Positions 25,689 to 35,013 of a stretch of 64,000 nt of DNA are shown here, one piece after another. Numbering within the stretch: position 1 is the first letter of the stretch; each line of letters begins with the position of its first letter. The notes beneath the pieces were generated by a model. That model did no database searches and was not told where the DNA came from. It saw nothing but the letters and a program-made list of their open reading frames with translations. Both the position numbers and the translations under genes were made by a program. Origin of the DNA: Methanolobus mangrovi (GTDB lineage: Archaea > Halobacteriota > Methanosarcinia > Methanosarcinales > Methanosarcinaceae); NCBI RefSeq assembly GCF_031312535.1, contig NZ_CP133594.1, forward strand, positions 1,426,001 to 1,490,000. The letters run 5' to 3'.

Positions 25689-27319
25689 GCACTTCACTGG
25701 AATATGCAGGAAATATGAATGCAGGGAACATGAACAGTATGAATGCACTGGATAATATGGATGCTCTGCGTCAGAGTGTGCGCAATCGTATCGGGATCAA
25801 GGATGATGTTGAAGAAGATGGTCTGATATACGAGATGCTACATGCTTCCAGAGATATTAAGGATCTTCTTGTATCCTCTTTTGGGCCACGTGGCTCGAGC
25901 AAGATAATAATCAATCCTACAGATGACATTTTCCTGACAAGTGATGGAAAGACCATAATCGAACAGATCGATGTGTTGCATCCTGTGGTCACGTCCCTCA
26001 AAGAACTTGCCATGTCCATGGACAGAGTATGTGGAGATGGTACAAAGACCGCAGTGATCATCGCTGCTTCTCTTATTGAGAATGCTGCTAAACTCGTGGA
26101 TATTGGCCTGCATCCGACAACCATCATAAAAGGATACCAGCTTGCTCTGAACAAAGTGTACGATATCCTCAACTATGAGAGTATTCGGATAAGTTCTGAC
26201 AGTGATCTTCATTCTGTCATAGAGAATGCCAGCCTGAGTAAAGGGGTTGAACCCCATCAGGCCCGGATAATAGCTGATATCGTTCTAAAAACACTTGCAA
26301 TGATCAGGGATACCCATGGTGATGGTCACATAGATCTAAACGATTATGTCAAAGTTATAAAAAAGGTAGGTGCTCCATCTATAGAATCTATTTCAGGAAT
26401 GGTCCTGGATGAAAGACCTGCAAGATCAGACATGCCTTATCACCTGGAAAATGCAAGCGTTCTTATGATCAATGGCAATGTGAAATTTGAGAGTAAGATC
26501 ATAAATTCCCAGCGCAATCTAAGAATAGATGATCTCGCCGATCCAAAGCTGATCTTGCATGGACAGGAACGAAATTTGAAAGCCATGTCACAGAAGATAA
26601 TTGATTCCGGGGCTAACCTTGTCTTTTGTGAAGGAGATGTGGATGAATCTATTGAGGCATCACTTGCAAAACATGGGATTCTACTTTTCCAAAAACTGAA
26701 GATAAGGGATATGGAGATGGTCTCAAAGGCAACAGGTGCAAGTATTCTTTCCATCAGGGATGATATACTTCCTCATAATCTGGGTTTTGCCGATGAGGCG
26801 AAGGTAGAGAAAAGAAACGATGAACATTTCCTTTTTCTTTCTGTCAGTGATCAGCTGATATCCACGATTATGATATGGGAGCCTTTCAGGTATGGTCTTG
26901 AAAAGATAGAGGAAGCAGTAGATGATGCAGTCAACAATGCTGCATTCATACTGAAGAATCCTATTGCCGTCAGAGGTGGAGGGGATGTCGAATTTGTGCT
27001 CTCACAGATGCTCAGGCATTATTCTTCCACGATTGTTGGGAAAGAGCAACTTGCAGTTATCGAATATGCAAACGCCCTTGAAGAGATTCCCAGAACACTT
27101 GCAAGAAACGTTGGTCTCAATGAAGTGGATACGATAACGAAAATGCTCAACTCCTATAACAAGGGAATAGACTGCAGGATCGACCTTAGCCGAAATGTCA
27201 TTGCCAATGACCCTCCTGTATATGATTCTTTCAGCATTAAACAAATGGCTATTATCGCGGCGACTGAGGCTGTAAGCAATATGTTGAGAATTGATAAGAT
27301 CGTATTGAAAAAGTCCTGA
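25685..27319 (+). CDS. Divergent group II chaperonin (thermosome/TCP-1-like)
   Basis: The 544-aa protein spans equatorial-intermediate-apical-intermediate-equatorial domains. Conserved are SSFGPRGSSKIIINPTDDI (thermosome LGPKGMDKML...), the nucleotide motif GDGTKTAVI (normally GDGTTTAVV), the second equatorial region EEAVDDAVNNAAF with its catalytic Asp, and RGGGDVEFVLSQML. The N-terminus is Met/Asn-rich and the usual Gly/Met C-terminal tail is missing. It is far from a housekeeping thermosome subunit. Divergent group II chaperonins beyond the ordinary thermosome subunits have been described in Methanosarcina acetivorans. Its place between a hydantoinase-family ATPase and a methyltransferase suggests a dedicated client. 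GGAGG precedes the ATG. Confidence 0.85.
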   Translation: MSTSLEYAGNMNAGNMNSMNALDNMDALRQSVRNRIGIKDDVEEDGLIYEMLHASRDIKDLLVSSFGPRGSSKIIINPTDDIFLTSDGKTIIEQIDVLHPVVTSLKELAMSMDRVCGDGTKTAVIIAASLIENAAKLVDIGLHPTTIIKGYQLALNKVYDILNYESIRISSDSDLHSVIENASLSKGVEPHQARIIADIVLKTLAMIRDTHGDGHIDLNDYVKVIKKVGAPSIESISGMVLDERPARSDMPYHLENASVLMINGNVKFESKIINSQRNLRIDDLADPKLILHGQERNLKAMSQKIIDSGANLVFCEGDVDESIEASLAKHGILLFQKLKIRDMEMVSKATGASILSIRDDILPHNLGFADEAKVEKRNDEHFLFLSVSDQLISTIMIWEPFRYGLEKIEEAVDDAVNNAAFILKNPIAVRGGGDVEFVLSQMLRHYSSTIVGKEQLAVIEYANALEEIPRTLARNVGLNEVDTITKMLNSYNKGIDCRIDLSRNVIANDPPVYDSFSIKQMAIIAATEAVSNMLRIDKIVLKKS

Positions 27320-27331
27320 TGGAGGAGTTAA

Positions 27332-28447
27332 ATGCCTGATGAAATGACTTCAAAAGAACGTTTTATCAACGCTCTTGAATTAAAAGAGGTGGACAGGGTC
27401 CCACTGGGTTATTTGTGGTTCGGAGCTGGTGATGCAGTACTTGAGCGGATGAATACAAGCATGGAGGATGTTTATTATTCTGCAAAAGGGATTACAAGAG
27501 CACAGGTATTAGCAAGGGAAATGTATCACCATGACAATGTAATGTCCCCCTGGGGATGTTTGCTAGTGGAAGCGGAGGCCTTTGGGGCTAAAATAAACAT
27601 CAAAAAAGATGCTTACCCTTCAATAGCCAGTTTTCCTCTAAAGTCTGCAAAAGAATATGAGAATATTGATCCAGTTGTCATTGAACGCTCTGAAAGAGTA
27701 AAGACCATTGAAGAATCCATATCCATGCTCAAAAAACAGCTTGGAGATGAGGTTTTTATTAGCTGTGCACTTCTCACCCCCCTCATGCTTGCTTCCCAGT
27801 TAATGGATGGGAGCAGGATGTACATTGAAATGATGAAGGATCCCGATAATTTTCATGCACTTCTTGATGTCCTCACTGATGGTTGCATCACCTTTGCAGA
27901 TATGTTGCTTGATGCAGGAGCAGACGGTGCATTCATTGAGAATGGTGGCAGCACTTCAGATCTTTTCAGTCTTGAAATGGCAAAGGAATTTGGTTTTGAG
28001 TACTCTAAGAAATTATATTCACACATACAGGACAGCGGCGGTTATGTAATATCGCATAACTGTGCAAACCATGCATTCCATGAACTGGAAATGGCTCTTG
28101 AACCTGATGCTTTGAATTTCTTTTTTGGGAATGTGGAAACACTCGGAGAAAAGTATGGGATCGATTGCCTGAAGATCCACAATCATAAACACGTTGGTTG
28201 CAGGGAGAGATATTGTTTCAGGGATCTCAAAGATTTTAATGATCCAGGTGTATGCCTGATGGGAAATATCAATCCCTATGCATTCTGTTCAGGAAGGCTT
28301 GACGATATCGCTGCCGAAGTAAAGAATTGTATGGATGCGGCTCCTGATAAGGGGTTCATACTATCCACTGGATGTGAGATACCACTGAATACACCTCAGG
28401 AAGAGATGGGAATTCTCTGGGAATCAATGAAATCTTGTTTTAAGTAG
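27332..28447 (+). CDS. UroD/MtaA-family methyltransferase
   Basis: The 371-aa TIM-barrel protein has TSKERFINALELKEVDRVPLGYLWFG at its start. Its metal ligands match MtaA-type enzymes: H-x-C in YVISHNCANHAF and the later Cys in LSTGCEIPLNTPQEE. It therefore should bind zinc and activate a thiol or move a methyl group to or from a corrinoid. GGAGG precedes the ATG, 12 nt after the chaperonin stop. It is closer in motif style to the C-terminal half of the fusion protein at 21681 than to the MtaA-like enzyme at 30535. The substrate is unknown. Confidence 0.85.
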   Translation: MPDEMTSKERFINALELKEVDRVPLGYLWFGAGDAVLERMNTSMEDVYYSAKGITRAQVLAREMYHHDNVMSPWGCLLVEAEAFGAKINIKKDAYPSIASFPLKSAKEYENIDPVVIERSERVKTIEESISMLKKQLGDEVFISCALLTPLMLASQLMDGSRMYIEMMKDPDNFHALLDVLTDGCITFADMLLDAGADGAFIENGGSTSDLFSLEMAKEFGFEYSKKLYSHIQDSGGYVISHNCANHAFHELEMALEPDALNFFFGNVETLGEKYGIDCLKIHNHKHVGCRERYCFRDLKDFNDPGVCLMGNINPYAFCSGRLDDIAAEVKNCMDAAPDKGFILSTGCEIPLNTPQEEMGILWESMKSCFK

Positions 28448-28457
28448 GGGGAATAAA

Positions 28458-30080
28458 ATGTATGGAATTGCCTTAGATGTGGGAACTAGCGGCTTTAGGG
28501 CGCAGTTGATAGATCTGGAAACAAAAGAAGTTGTCAAGACCTCAATGACAATGAAACATCCGTTGCCAGGTGGGAACGTGACTGATCACCTTGACTTTGC
28601 CATATCCATTGGAGAAGATGTGGCACATAGTATAATCATAGATGCTGTCGGAAAAATGATCGAAGGATTCGCTGTAGATCCATCGCAGATATCAAAGATG
28701 GCTGTCTGTGGTAACCCTATACAGCTCTCTCTTTTCCAGAATTCGGAGATACGTGATCTGGCCTATGTGGGGAGAAATATGCGAAAAAGACTGGGCATAG
28801 ATAACGTACAACGTGATGCCCGAATTTTCAAAGCCACGGATATATTCCATGGAATCCTGAACCTTGTGAATTGTTTGATATTTATCCCGCCTGCAATCGA
28901 GCATGAGATCGGGGCTGATGCGCTTGCCATGATGATGGCGACGGATTTTCTTGAACAGGAAGAACCAACCCTTGTAACGGATTACGGAACGAATGCCGAG
29001 ATGGCCATAAAGGTTGGCAACAGGATAATCACAGGAAGTGCTGCAGCCGGACCTGCTATAGAAGGACAGGGAATCAGTTGCGGTATGCTTGCAGCTCCGG
29101 GAGCGATCACGGATGTTGATCTGGAAAATGGTTTCTGGAGAATATCTGTACTGAATGAGAGTATGGATGTTGTAAAAGGTCATCTTATTGATCCGATAAG
29201 CGGAACGATACTTGAAGGGTCTGATATAGTACCGGCTGGTATTACGGGAACTGGTCTTATTTCTATATTGTCTCTTGCAATAGAAACAGGAATTATAATC
29301 AGTCCACCTAAACTAAAGTACGGGAAGATCAAGCTTGGTGACGGTATCGAGGTATCAGAAGAAGATATAAAAGAGGCTGGTAAGGCTATAGGTGCCATAA
29401 GGGCTGCTCAGTTGACCCTGATACATGAATCAGGGATCGACTATGAAGACCTTGGGACCATGTATATGAGCGGTGCTTCCGGAACCTATGTCGATCCTGC
29501 CAAAGCAAGGAAAATAGGCTCATGCCCTGATTTTACAAAGAGAACAGTGCAATTCGGGAACACATCCCTGGCTCTTGCAAGAGACATTGTTATTGAGAAG
29601 GTAAAGCTTGATGTGCTGATAGAATTGGCAGGAAATATAAAAGCTGATCATCTTATGATGGCAACCAGTGAAACCTTCAAGAAGCTCTATGCCTGTGAAC
29701 TGGGATACTGGACAGAAGGTATGTCTATGGAGATGTACCGGAAACTTTTGAAGATGTCTAAATTACCTGAGCTGCCTGCTCCGGTTGCTTATCCTATGTT
29801 TGAGAAAAGGGTTACTAAAGATATCAGTGAGGCCGGTACCGGCCAGGTAGAAGTAATAGAGGACATAGGTGTCACTCTTGAAGAACTGGCAGTAGGGTGC
29901 ATAATGTGCCACAGATGTGAAAAAGAATGTCCTGAGCATGCGATATTCATAAAAGCTGATGATGATCTCTTTGCAGAGTACAACTCCTTGAAATGTCTGG
30001 GAACGGCGTGCAAAAGATGTGTGACTGTGTGTCCGGTGCATGCAATTGACTACAAAGAGATAAAGATTATGGAAAGCTGA
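28458..30080 (+). CDS. RamA-like reductive activator of corrinoid proteins
   Basis: RamA uses ATP and electrons to return Co(II) corrinoid proteins to Co(I). The 540-aa product has an ASKHA ATPase body (GIALDVGTSGFRAQLIDL; VTDYGTNAEMAIKVGNRI; GSAAAGPAIEGQGISCGM). The C-terminus has two [4Fe-4S] binding sets: CIMCHRCEKECP (~480) and CLGTACKRCVTVCP (~515). Unlike bacterial RACE proteins the ferredoxin part is C-terminal, as in Methanosarcina RamA. AGGGGG precedes the ATG. It presumably reactivates the corrinoid domain of the fusion protein at 21681. Confidence 0.9.
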   Translation: MYGIALDVGTSGFRAQLIDLETKEVVKTSMTMKHPLPGGNVTDHLDFAISIGEDVAHSIIIDAVGKMIEGFAVDPSQISKMAVCGNPIQLSLFQNSEIRDLAYVGRNMRKRLGIDNVQRDARIFKATDIFHGILNLVNCLIFIPPAIEHEIGADALAMMMATDFLEQEEPTLVTDYGTNAEMAIKVGNRIITGSAAAGPAIEGQGISCGMLAAPGAITDVDLENGFWRISVLNESMDVVKGHLIDPISGTILEGSDIVPAGITGTGLISILSLAIETGIIISPPKLKYGKIKLGDGIEVSEEDIKEAGKAIGAIRAAQLTLIHESGIDYEDLGTMYMSGASGTYVDPAKARKIGSCPDFTKRTVQFGNTSLALARDIVIEKVKLDVLIELAGNIKADHLMMATSETFKKLYACELGYWTEGMSMEMYRKLLKMSKLPELPAPVAYPMFEKRVTKDISEAGTGQVEVIEDIGVTLEELAVGCIMCHRCEKECPEHAIFIKADDDLFAEYNSLKCLGTACKRCVTVCPVHAIDYKEIKIMES

Positions 30081-30119
30081 CTTTTCCAGTACTTTCGACC
30101 GTAGATAAGGAGGATATCA

Positions 30120-30434
30120 ATGACAGAAGTAAAGGTAAATTCCAGGATATGTGGGTTCACCCATGTAGTCAGGGGAAAAAGGGATGGTCAAAAGATAATT
30201 GTTGATATTGACACTCCATGTGAGAAGATCAAAAAAATGTCTCATCTGGAAGTCGATATGATGGATCTGTTCGATATAAAAGATAATCTTGTAATGGAAA
30301 AAGCTAAAGAGGCCAGGTGTACTGCCACATGTCTTGTGCCCTGCGCAGTGATGCATGTCTGTTGCATCGAAGCAGATTTTATGTCGGGTACACTTGCCAA
30401 AGATACAGGAAGCGTCGGTATCGAGTTCCTATAA
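30120..30434 (+). CDS. Small cysteine-containing protein of the RamA operon (DUF6951-like)
   Basis: The 104-aa protein has conserved-looking Cys: SRICGFTH near the start, DTPCEKIKKM, and a cluster ARCTATCLVPCAVMHVCCIEAD near 70-85. This resembles a small family, which I recall as DUF6951, often encoded near corrinoid activators; the name is tentative. AAGGAGG precedes the ATG at good spacing, so it is a real, well-translated gene of this operon. The Cys cluster suggests metal or Fe-S binding. Function unknown. Confidence 0.75.
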   Translation: MTEVKVNSRICGFTHVVRGKRDGQKIIVDIDTPCEKIKKMSHLEVDMMDLFDIKDNLVMEKAKEARCTATCLVPCAVMHVCCIEADFMSGTLAKDTGSVGIEFL

Positions 30435-30534
30435 CCCACTCCTTAGTCAAAGTGAAAAACGTTATTTAATATTATAGACAGATACCCGAAATACAAGTAC
30501 TTTAAATGGATGGTATTATATTAGCGAATCGAAA

Positions 30535-31578
30535 ATGAGTCTCTCTAAAAAATTCCAACATATACTTGATGGAAAAAAGGTTGATACTCCTCTAGTAGGC
30601 ACAGTTACAACATCAGGAATACTTGACCTGATGGATATTTCCAGAGCTAGCAGACCTGAGGCCGACAGGGATCCGGTAAAAATGGCAAAGCTTGCATCTT
30701 CCTTACATACGGTTGCAAAGTTTGAGGTCATACGCATTCCATTTGATGTGACGTTGATAGGCGAGGCACTTGGATGTCAGATCGATTTCGGCACAAAGGC
30801 AAGAACCCCGTCAATAATTACTCATCCTTTTGAAAATAATCCTGCAGATTTCGATGTCCCAACTGATTTGCTGGGGCGGGGAAGGATACCTGTTGTAATG
30901 GAAGCAATATCCCTTCTCAAAAGTTATCATGGATTACAGGTACCTTTAGTTGCAGGTATTGAAGGGCCTGCTGACCTTGCTTCTTATCTTTGCAGCATCA
31001 AATCATTTTTGAAGTTGACTATAAAGGAACCTGAAACTGCAAGGAATATTATCGAAAAATGCATCGATGCCTGCATTACTTGTGCCAATGCCTATCTTCT
31101 TTCAGGTGCAGATGCGGTTGTGGTTGGAGATGCTCTGTCCTCCCCGGAGATGATGGGTCCTGATGCATTCAGAAGAATTGTAAAACCTGCGTTGATCAGG
31201 TTCAATAAAAGCATAAGTGGCCATAGTATACTTCACATATGCGGCGAAACGGATAGTATTATGCCAGATATACTTGAATGTGGTTTTAGTGCTATAAGCA
31301 TCGAAGAAAATGTGAAGGATCTGAAATATATGGTCGATTGTGCACACAGAAGCAATACAGCGATAATCGGAAATATTTCAACGGCCGACACCCTGTATAG
31401 AAAAACAGCGGAAGATGTCAGAAAAGAGGCCTTGCAATGCCTGGATGCAAATATAGATATACTTGCTCCCGGTTGCGGTATGGCTCCCGAGACGCCTTTA
31501 GAGAATATTCGGGCTATGGTCAAGTCGAGGGACGAGCATGTTGAAAAAATGTTCCGATTCAAAAAAGGCCCTGAATAA
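30535..31578 (+). CDS. Methylcobamide:coenzyme M methyltransferase, MtaA/MtbA-like
   Basis: The 347-aa UroD-family protein matches the CoM methyltransferases MtaA, MtbA and MtsA. Features are GIEGPADLASYL, the zinc H-x-C in HSILHICGETDSI and the third ligand in LAPGCGMAPETPLEN. It would transfer the methyl group from a corrinoid protein to coenzyme M. There is no Shine-Dalgarno; a TATA-like CTTTAAATGG at 30501-30510 is placed for a start close to the ATG, so the mRNA may be leaderless and separately controlled from the RamA operon 100 nt upstream. Confidence 0.9.
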   Translation: MSLSKKFQHILDGKKVDTPLVGTVTTSGILDLMDISRASRPEADRDPVKMAKLASSLHTVAKFEVIRIPFDVTLIGEALGCQIDFGTKARTPSIITHPFENNPADFDVPTDLLGRGRIPVVMEAISLLKSYHGLQVPLVAGIEGPADLASYLCSIKSFLKLTIKEPETARNIIEKCIDACITCANAYLLSGADAVVVGDALSSPEMMGPDAFRRIVKPALIRFNKSISGHSILHICGETDSIMPDILECGFSAISIEENVKDLKYMVDCAHRSNTAIIGNISTADTLYRKTAEDVRKEALQCLDANIDILAPGCGMAPETPLENIRAMVKSRDEHVEKMFRFKKGPE

Positions 31579-31692
31579 TCATTTTGTGCTATCTTTTCAT
31601 GAAGATATACTTTTGTTCCATAGTCCGTCTGGGTATATATACCAAAAGAGTATAATAAACCCGGCAGGTTCGTAAAAGTTTTCGGCGATCTT

Positions 31693-32640
31693 ATGAGTCA
31701 GAAGCATTCTACAAAAGGAAAAAGAAAGACATCTGAAAAGCAAAAAACAAACATAAAAATGCTTCCACTTGTTCTGGGGGCCTTGCTTATGATAGCAGGA
31801 GTTATCGGAATACTTAGTAGTTCTGACGAACAAGCTGACTGGTCAGTTTCAGATGATGCAATTCTTTCTTACCCACAGATTAAGGATGCAGAGTACAGCA
31901 TAAACAATATCACAACTTTGAATGACTCCGATATTGTGAAAGCTGTAACATTCAAAAGCAGGGACTCATATATCGAAGGATTGATAAGAATACCAGCAGT
32001 CGGCACTAGTATGCCCGGTGTTGTGATCCTCCCGGGGGCAGGCGTATCAAAAGAACAACAAACAGCTGTTCCTGAATTGCTCTCCAAATTGGGATATGCC
32101 ACCATCACTATTGACCAGAGGAATTTCGGTGGAATTGACCCGCAGAGAGATTTTGAGCTGTTCATGAAAGGCGAGGAACCTGTTGAATATATGATGGTAC
32201 ATGATGCAATGGTAGCTGCAAATGTTATTGGTGAGCAAACAGAAGTTGATAGTGAAAATATTGCCATGCTCGGACTCAGCAACGGTGGAAGGTTCGCCAT
32301 AATTGCAACAGCTATCGACCCTTCAATAAAAGGTGTTGTAGCCATCAGCACAAGCGGGTATGACACTGATACCATTACTGTTGATGAGAACACTGATCCT
32401 GATGCATACCTGTTCTACAGGTCCATAGACCCTGATACTTATCTCGAAGATATTTCACCCCGTAGATTTGTCATGCTTCACTCGCTCAACGACACCATAA
32501 TCCCATATGAACTGGCTCAGCGCAGTTTTAACAAAGCACAGGAACCAAAAGCATTCTATGATTTCGAGGGTAGCACTCATGGCTACAGTGCCCTTATGAA
32601 TAATGCAATTGAAAATGAGCTCGAACTTATATTCCAATAA
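31693..32640 (+). CDS. Membrane-anchored alpha/beta hydrolase
   Basis: The 315-aa protein has a Lys-rich N-terminus, one hydrophobic segment (~23-42, MLPLVLGALLMIAGVIGIL) acting as anchor, then an extracytoplasmic alpha/beta hydrolase domain. The catalytic triad can be read as Ser in GLSNGG, Asp in SLNDTIIP and His in STHGYS. The pattern is of the dienelactone-hydrolase/acylaminoacyl-peptidase type. Substrate unknown. A TATA-like GGTATATATACC (31631-31642), itself a palindrome, lies upstream. It is convergent with the cupredoxin-like gene. Confidence 0.8.
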   Translation: MSQKHSTKGKRKTSEKQKTNIKMLPLVLGALLMIAGVIGILSSSDEQADWSVSDDAILSYPQIKDAEYSINNITTLNDSDIVKAVTFKSRDSYIEGLIRIPAVGTSMPGVVILPGAGVSKEQQTAVPELLSKLGYATITIDQRNFGGIDPQRDFELFMKGEEPVEYMMVHDAMVAANVIGEQTEVDSENIAMLGLSNGGRFAIIATAIDPSIKGVVAISTSGYDTDTITVDENTDPDAYLFYRSIDPDTYLEDISPRRFVMLHSLNDTIIPYELAQRSFNKAQEPKAFYDFEGSTHGYSALMNNAIENELELIFQ

Positions 32641-32694
32641 CTGCAGTTGACCTGAGAAATTAAAAGGATTGGGAAATTGCTTTCCCATGAACTT

Positions 32695-33861
32695 TTATGT
32701 TACTACAATAGTACCTTTGATAGCAGGATTATCCTTTACACTGAAAGCATAAGTTCCAGGCTTTTCAAAGGTGTAAGTGAATATCTTACCGTAGTAGATG
32801 GTCTGGTCATCCCATAGTCCGTCATCACTTACAAGAACAATTGGAAGCTTTGGCCTCTGAAGGTTTCTCCACGTTACAGCCTCTCCGGAATCTATTTCTA
32901 TAATCTCAGGGGTTGCAATGCGGACGATAAGGAACTCATTACTGCGAGTTGTAGTCATTACCGGGGTTTGTTCCTGAGTTTGTACACTAACCTGTTCCAT
33001 TTCTTCCATCATTACGGGTTCCGGCTCAACCACCATCGTGGTCTCCTTGACAGGAGTGGCTGCTACAGATGGCATCTTCTTTTCAGTCACTATAACTGTG
33101 CCCGTAATTGCAGGATTATCCTGTGCACTGAAGGAATAAGTACCGAGTTCCTCAAAAGTATATGTGAATATCTTACCGTAGTAGATAGTATAATCTTCCC
33201 AAAGTCCGTCATCACTCACAAGCACAACAGGAAGCTTTGGCCTCTGCAGATTTCTCCATGTAACAGTATCCCCTTCATAGACCTCCAATGTGGAAGGCGT
33301 TACTATGCGGATGATAAGGAACTCATTACTAGGAGTTGTGGTCATTACCTGAGTTTGTTCCTGAGTCTGCACGTTAACCTGTCCCATTTCTTCCGTCATT
33401 ACGGGTTCCGGCTCAACCACCGTCTTAATCTCCTTTGCGGGAGTGGCGACCACAGATGGCATCTTCTTTTCAGTAACCACGACAGTTCCGGTTATTGCAG
33501 GATTATCTTTTGCACTGTAGGTGTAAATGCCGGGCTCTTCAAAAGTATAAGAGAAAATCCTACCGTAGTAGATAGTCTGGTCATCCCACAGCCCGTCATC
33601 ACTCACGAGTACAACAGGAAGTTTTGGCCTTTGCTGGTTCCACCAGGTAACAGTTTCACCTGCTGAAATCTCTATTAAATCAGGTGTTGCGATTTTAATT
33701 ATAACTATCTCGTTTGTCTGACTACTTGTTTCCATGGATGTGGCAGACATATCCACATCAGCTGTACCATAACCGTCTGCAGCCAATGCCGCAGATGTGA
33801 AAAGAACGGATAAGGTTATGAAAACTGTTGCAACTAATGATATTGTTCTAATGCATCTCAT
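32695..33861 (-). CDS. Secreted protein with three cupredoxin-like repeats lacking copper ligands
   Basis: The 388-aa protein has a signal peptide (TISLVATVFITLSVLFTSAALA, cut after ALA) and three near-identical ~80-residue domains joined by ~50-residue Pro/Glu/Thr/Gln-rich linkers (KKMPSVVATPAKE...EPEPVM). Each domain has the plastocyanin-like pattern (GETVTWWN, YTFEEPGIYTYSAKDNPAITGTVVVT). The His/Cys/His/Met copper set is absent: the C-terminal loop reads YSAKDNPAI where copper proteins have C...HP.M. A structural cell-surface role is likelier than electron transfer. ATG 33861 has GGGAGG 9 nt upstream; ATG 33894 is an in-frame alternative. The DNA shows recent tandem duplication. Confidence 0.82.
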   Translation of the reverse strand: MRCIRTISLVATVFITLSVLFTSAALAADGYGTADVDMSATSMETSSQTNEIVIIKIATPDLIEISAGETVTWWNQQRPKLPVVLVSDDGLWDDQTIYYGRIFSYTFEEPGIYTYSAKDNPAITGTVVVTEKKMPSVVATPAKEIKTVVEPEPVMTEEMGQVNVQTQEQTQVMTTTPSNEFLIIRIVTPSTLEVYEGDTVTWRNLQRPKLPVVLVSDDGLWEDYTIYYGKIFTYTFEELGTYSFSAQDNPAITGTVIVTEKKMPSVAATPVKETTMVVEPEPVMMEEMEQVSVQTQEQTPVMTTTRSNEFLIVRIATPEIIEIDSGEAVTWRNLQRPKLPIVLVSDDGLWDDQTIYYGKIFTYTFEKPGTYAFSVKDNPAIKGTIVVT

Positions 33862-34080
33862 AAGAAAATTCCTCCCGAGGTTCCCCCTCCTCATATATAA
33901 ATCATCTTCAATTCCATATAGCCAAACCCATGGAGACATAACAATAGATAAATGAATATTCTAATGGCCTGAAAAAAGTACAATGTTATTAGAATAAGAC
34001 AAGATGTTTAGTAGCATACCTAAGAAACATTTTTCCAATGAGTATATATGCATTTAAAAGAAATTAGAATAGGGGGTTTA

Positions 34081-34959
34081 ATGCAGTCCTCTTTACTTGA
34101 TACATTGTTCCTTTCTGAAAAAAGGAAGGAATTGCTACTATTCCTGAAAGATGGTACAAAAGATTCGGATGACATAAAGGCAGCTTTTGATTTCCCATGG
34201 AAGTCCATGATACCCCAGATTAAGAAACTTGTTGAATGGGACCTGATAAGCTACAAAAATGGGAGTTGCACCCTTACTACCATGGGTGAGGTTATTGCGG
34301 AGAATATGGGACGCTTCCTGATGACACTGAAAACGCATGAACTATATAGGAACTACTGGCTGGAACATGATCTCAGCCCTATTCCAAAAAAACTTATTTA
34401 CAGAATAGGCGAACTTGGATATTGTGAGATTCTTGAACCGAAACCCCCCGATATATTCAAACAACAGGAAGAGATACTCAGGAGAATGAATGGTTCGGAC
34501 AGGATAATGACCTTTATCTCCATATATCACCCTGCACAACTAATTATCCTTTCAGAACTCGTGGAACATGGAACAAAACTTGACCTGATAATGACCGAAG
34601 ATGTATACAATATGGTCAGGGGAGATATAGTACCAAACCTCAGTCTTATCCAGAGTGAGAATTCAATTTTTTCATCATTGAAAGAGGAATATGAAAAGGA
34701 ATTAGGAAACCTTTTCAAAGACAAACTATCGGAAATCTTTGTGTACAGAGGAAATTTGAAACCTTTGACCATCATTGTAACGGACAGATTCCTTTCACTG
34801 ACACTTTTGGACAAAGAAGGGAAGTACAACAATTCCAGCATTACGAGTTCCGAGCCTTCAGCTGTTCTATGGGGAGAAGCCCTTTTCACCCATTATAAGG
34901 AGAAGTCCTACAGACTGACAGAAACAGAACGCTGTTCAATTAGAAAAATAGAGAATTAA
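34081..34959 (+). CDS. Msr/FilR1-type winged-helix regulator (second copy)
   Basis: The 292-aa protein starts SSLLDTLFLSEKRKELLLFL, aligning with the regulator at 20548, followed by a winged helix and the FilR1/DUF1724 domain (IVTDRFLSLTLLDKEG). An in-frame ATG at 34048 extends the frame, but homology places the start at 34081. No methyltransferase gene is directly beside it; the nearest are 2.5-10 kb upstream on the same strand, and it may control that operon in trans. Upstream the divergent cupredoxin promoter region has AT-rich TATA-like stretches. Confidence 0.85.
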   Translation: MQSSLLDTLFLSEKRKELLLFLKDGTKDSDDIKAAFDFPWKSMIPQIKKLVEWDLISYKNGSCTLTTMGEVIAENMGRFLMTLKTHELYRNYWLEHDLSPIPKKLIYRIGELGYCEILEPKPPDIFKQQEEILRRMNGSDRIMTFISIYHPAQLIILSELVEHGTKLDLIMTEDVYNMVRGDIVPNLSLIQSENSIFSSLKEEYEKELGNLFKDKLSEIFVYRGNLKPLTIIVTDRFLSLTLLDKEGKYNNSSITSSEPSAVLWGEALFTHYKEKSYRLTETERCSIRKIEN

Positions 34960-35013
34960 CTACATACATTCATCCTGAAGAACAGTACCCCGATGAACTG
35001 TGAAATATTACTT

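Noticed and set aside
32968-33666. 232-codon plus-strand frame within the cupredoxin repeat gene
   Set aside because: Antisense shadow made long by the DNA repeats; the minus strand has signal peptide, ribosome site and repeats.
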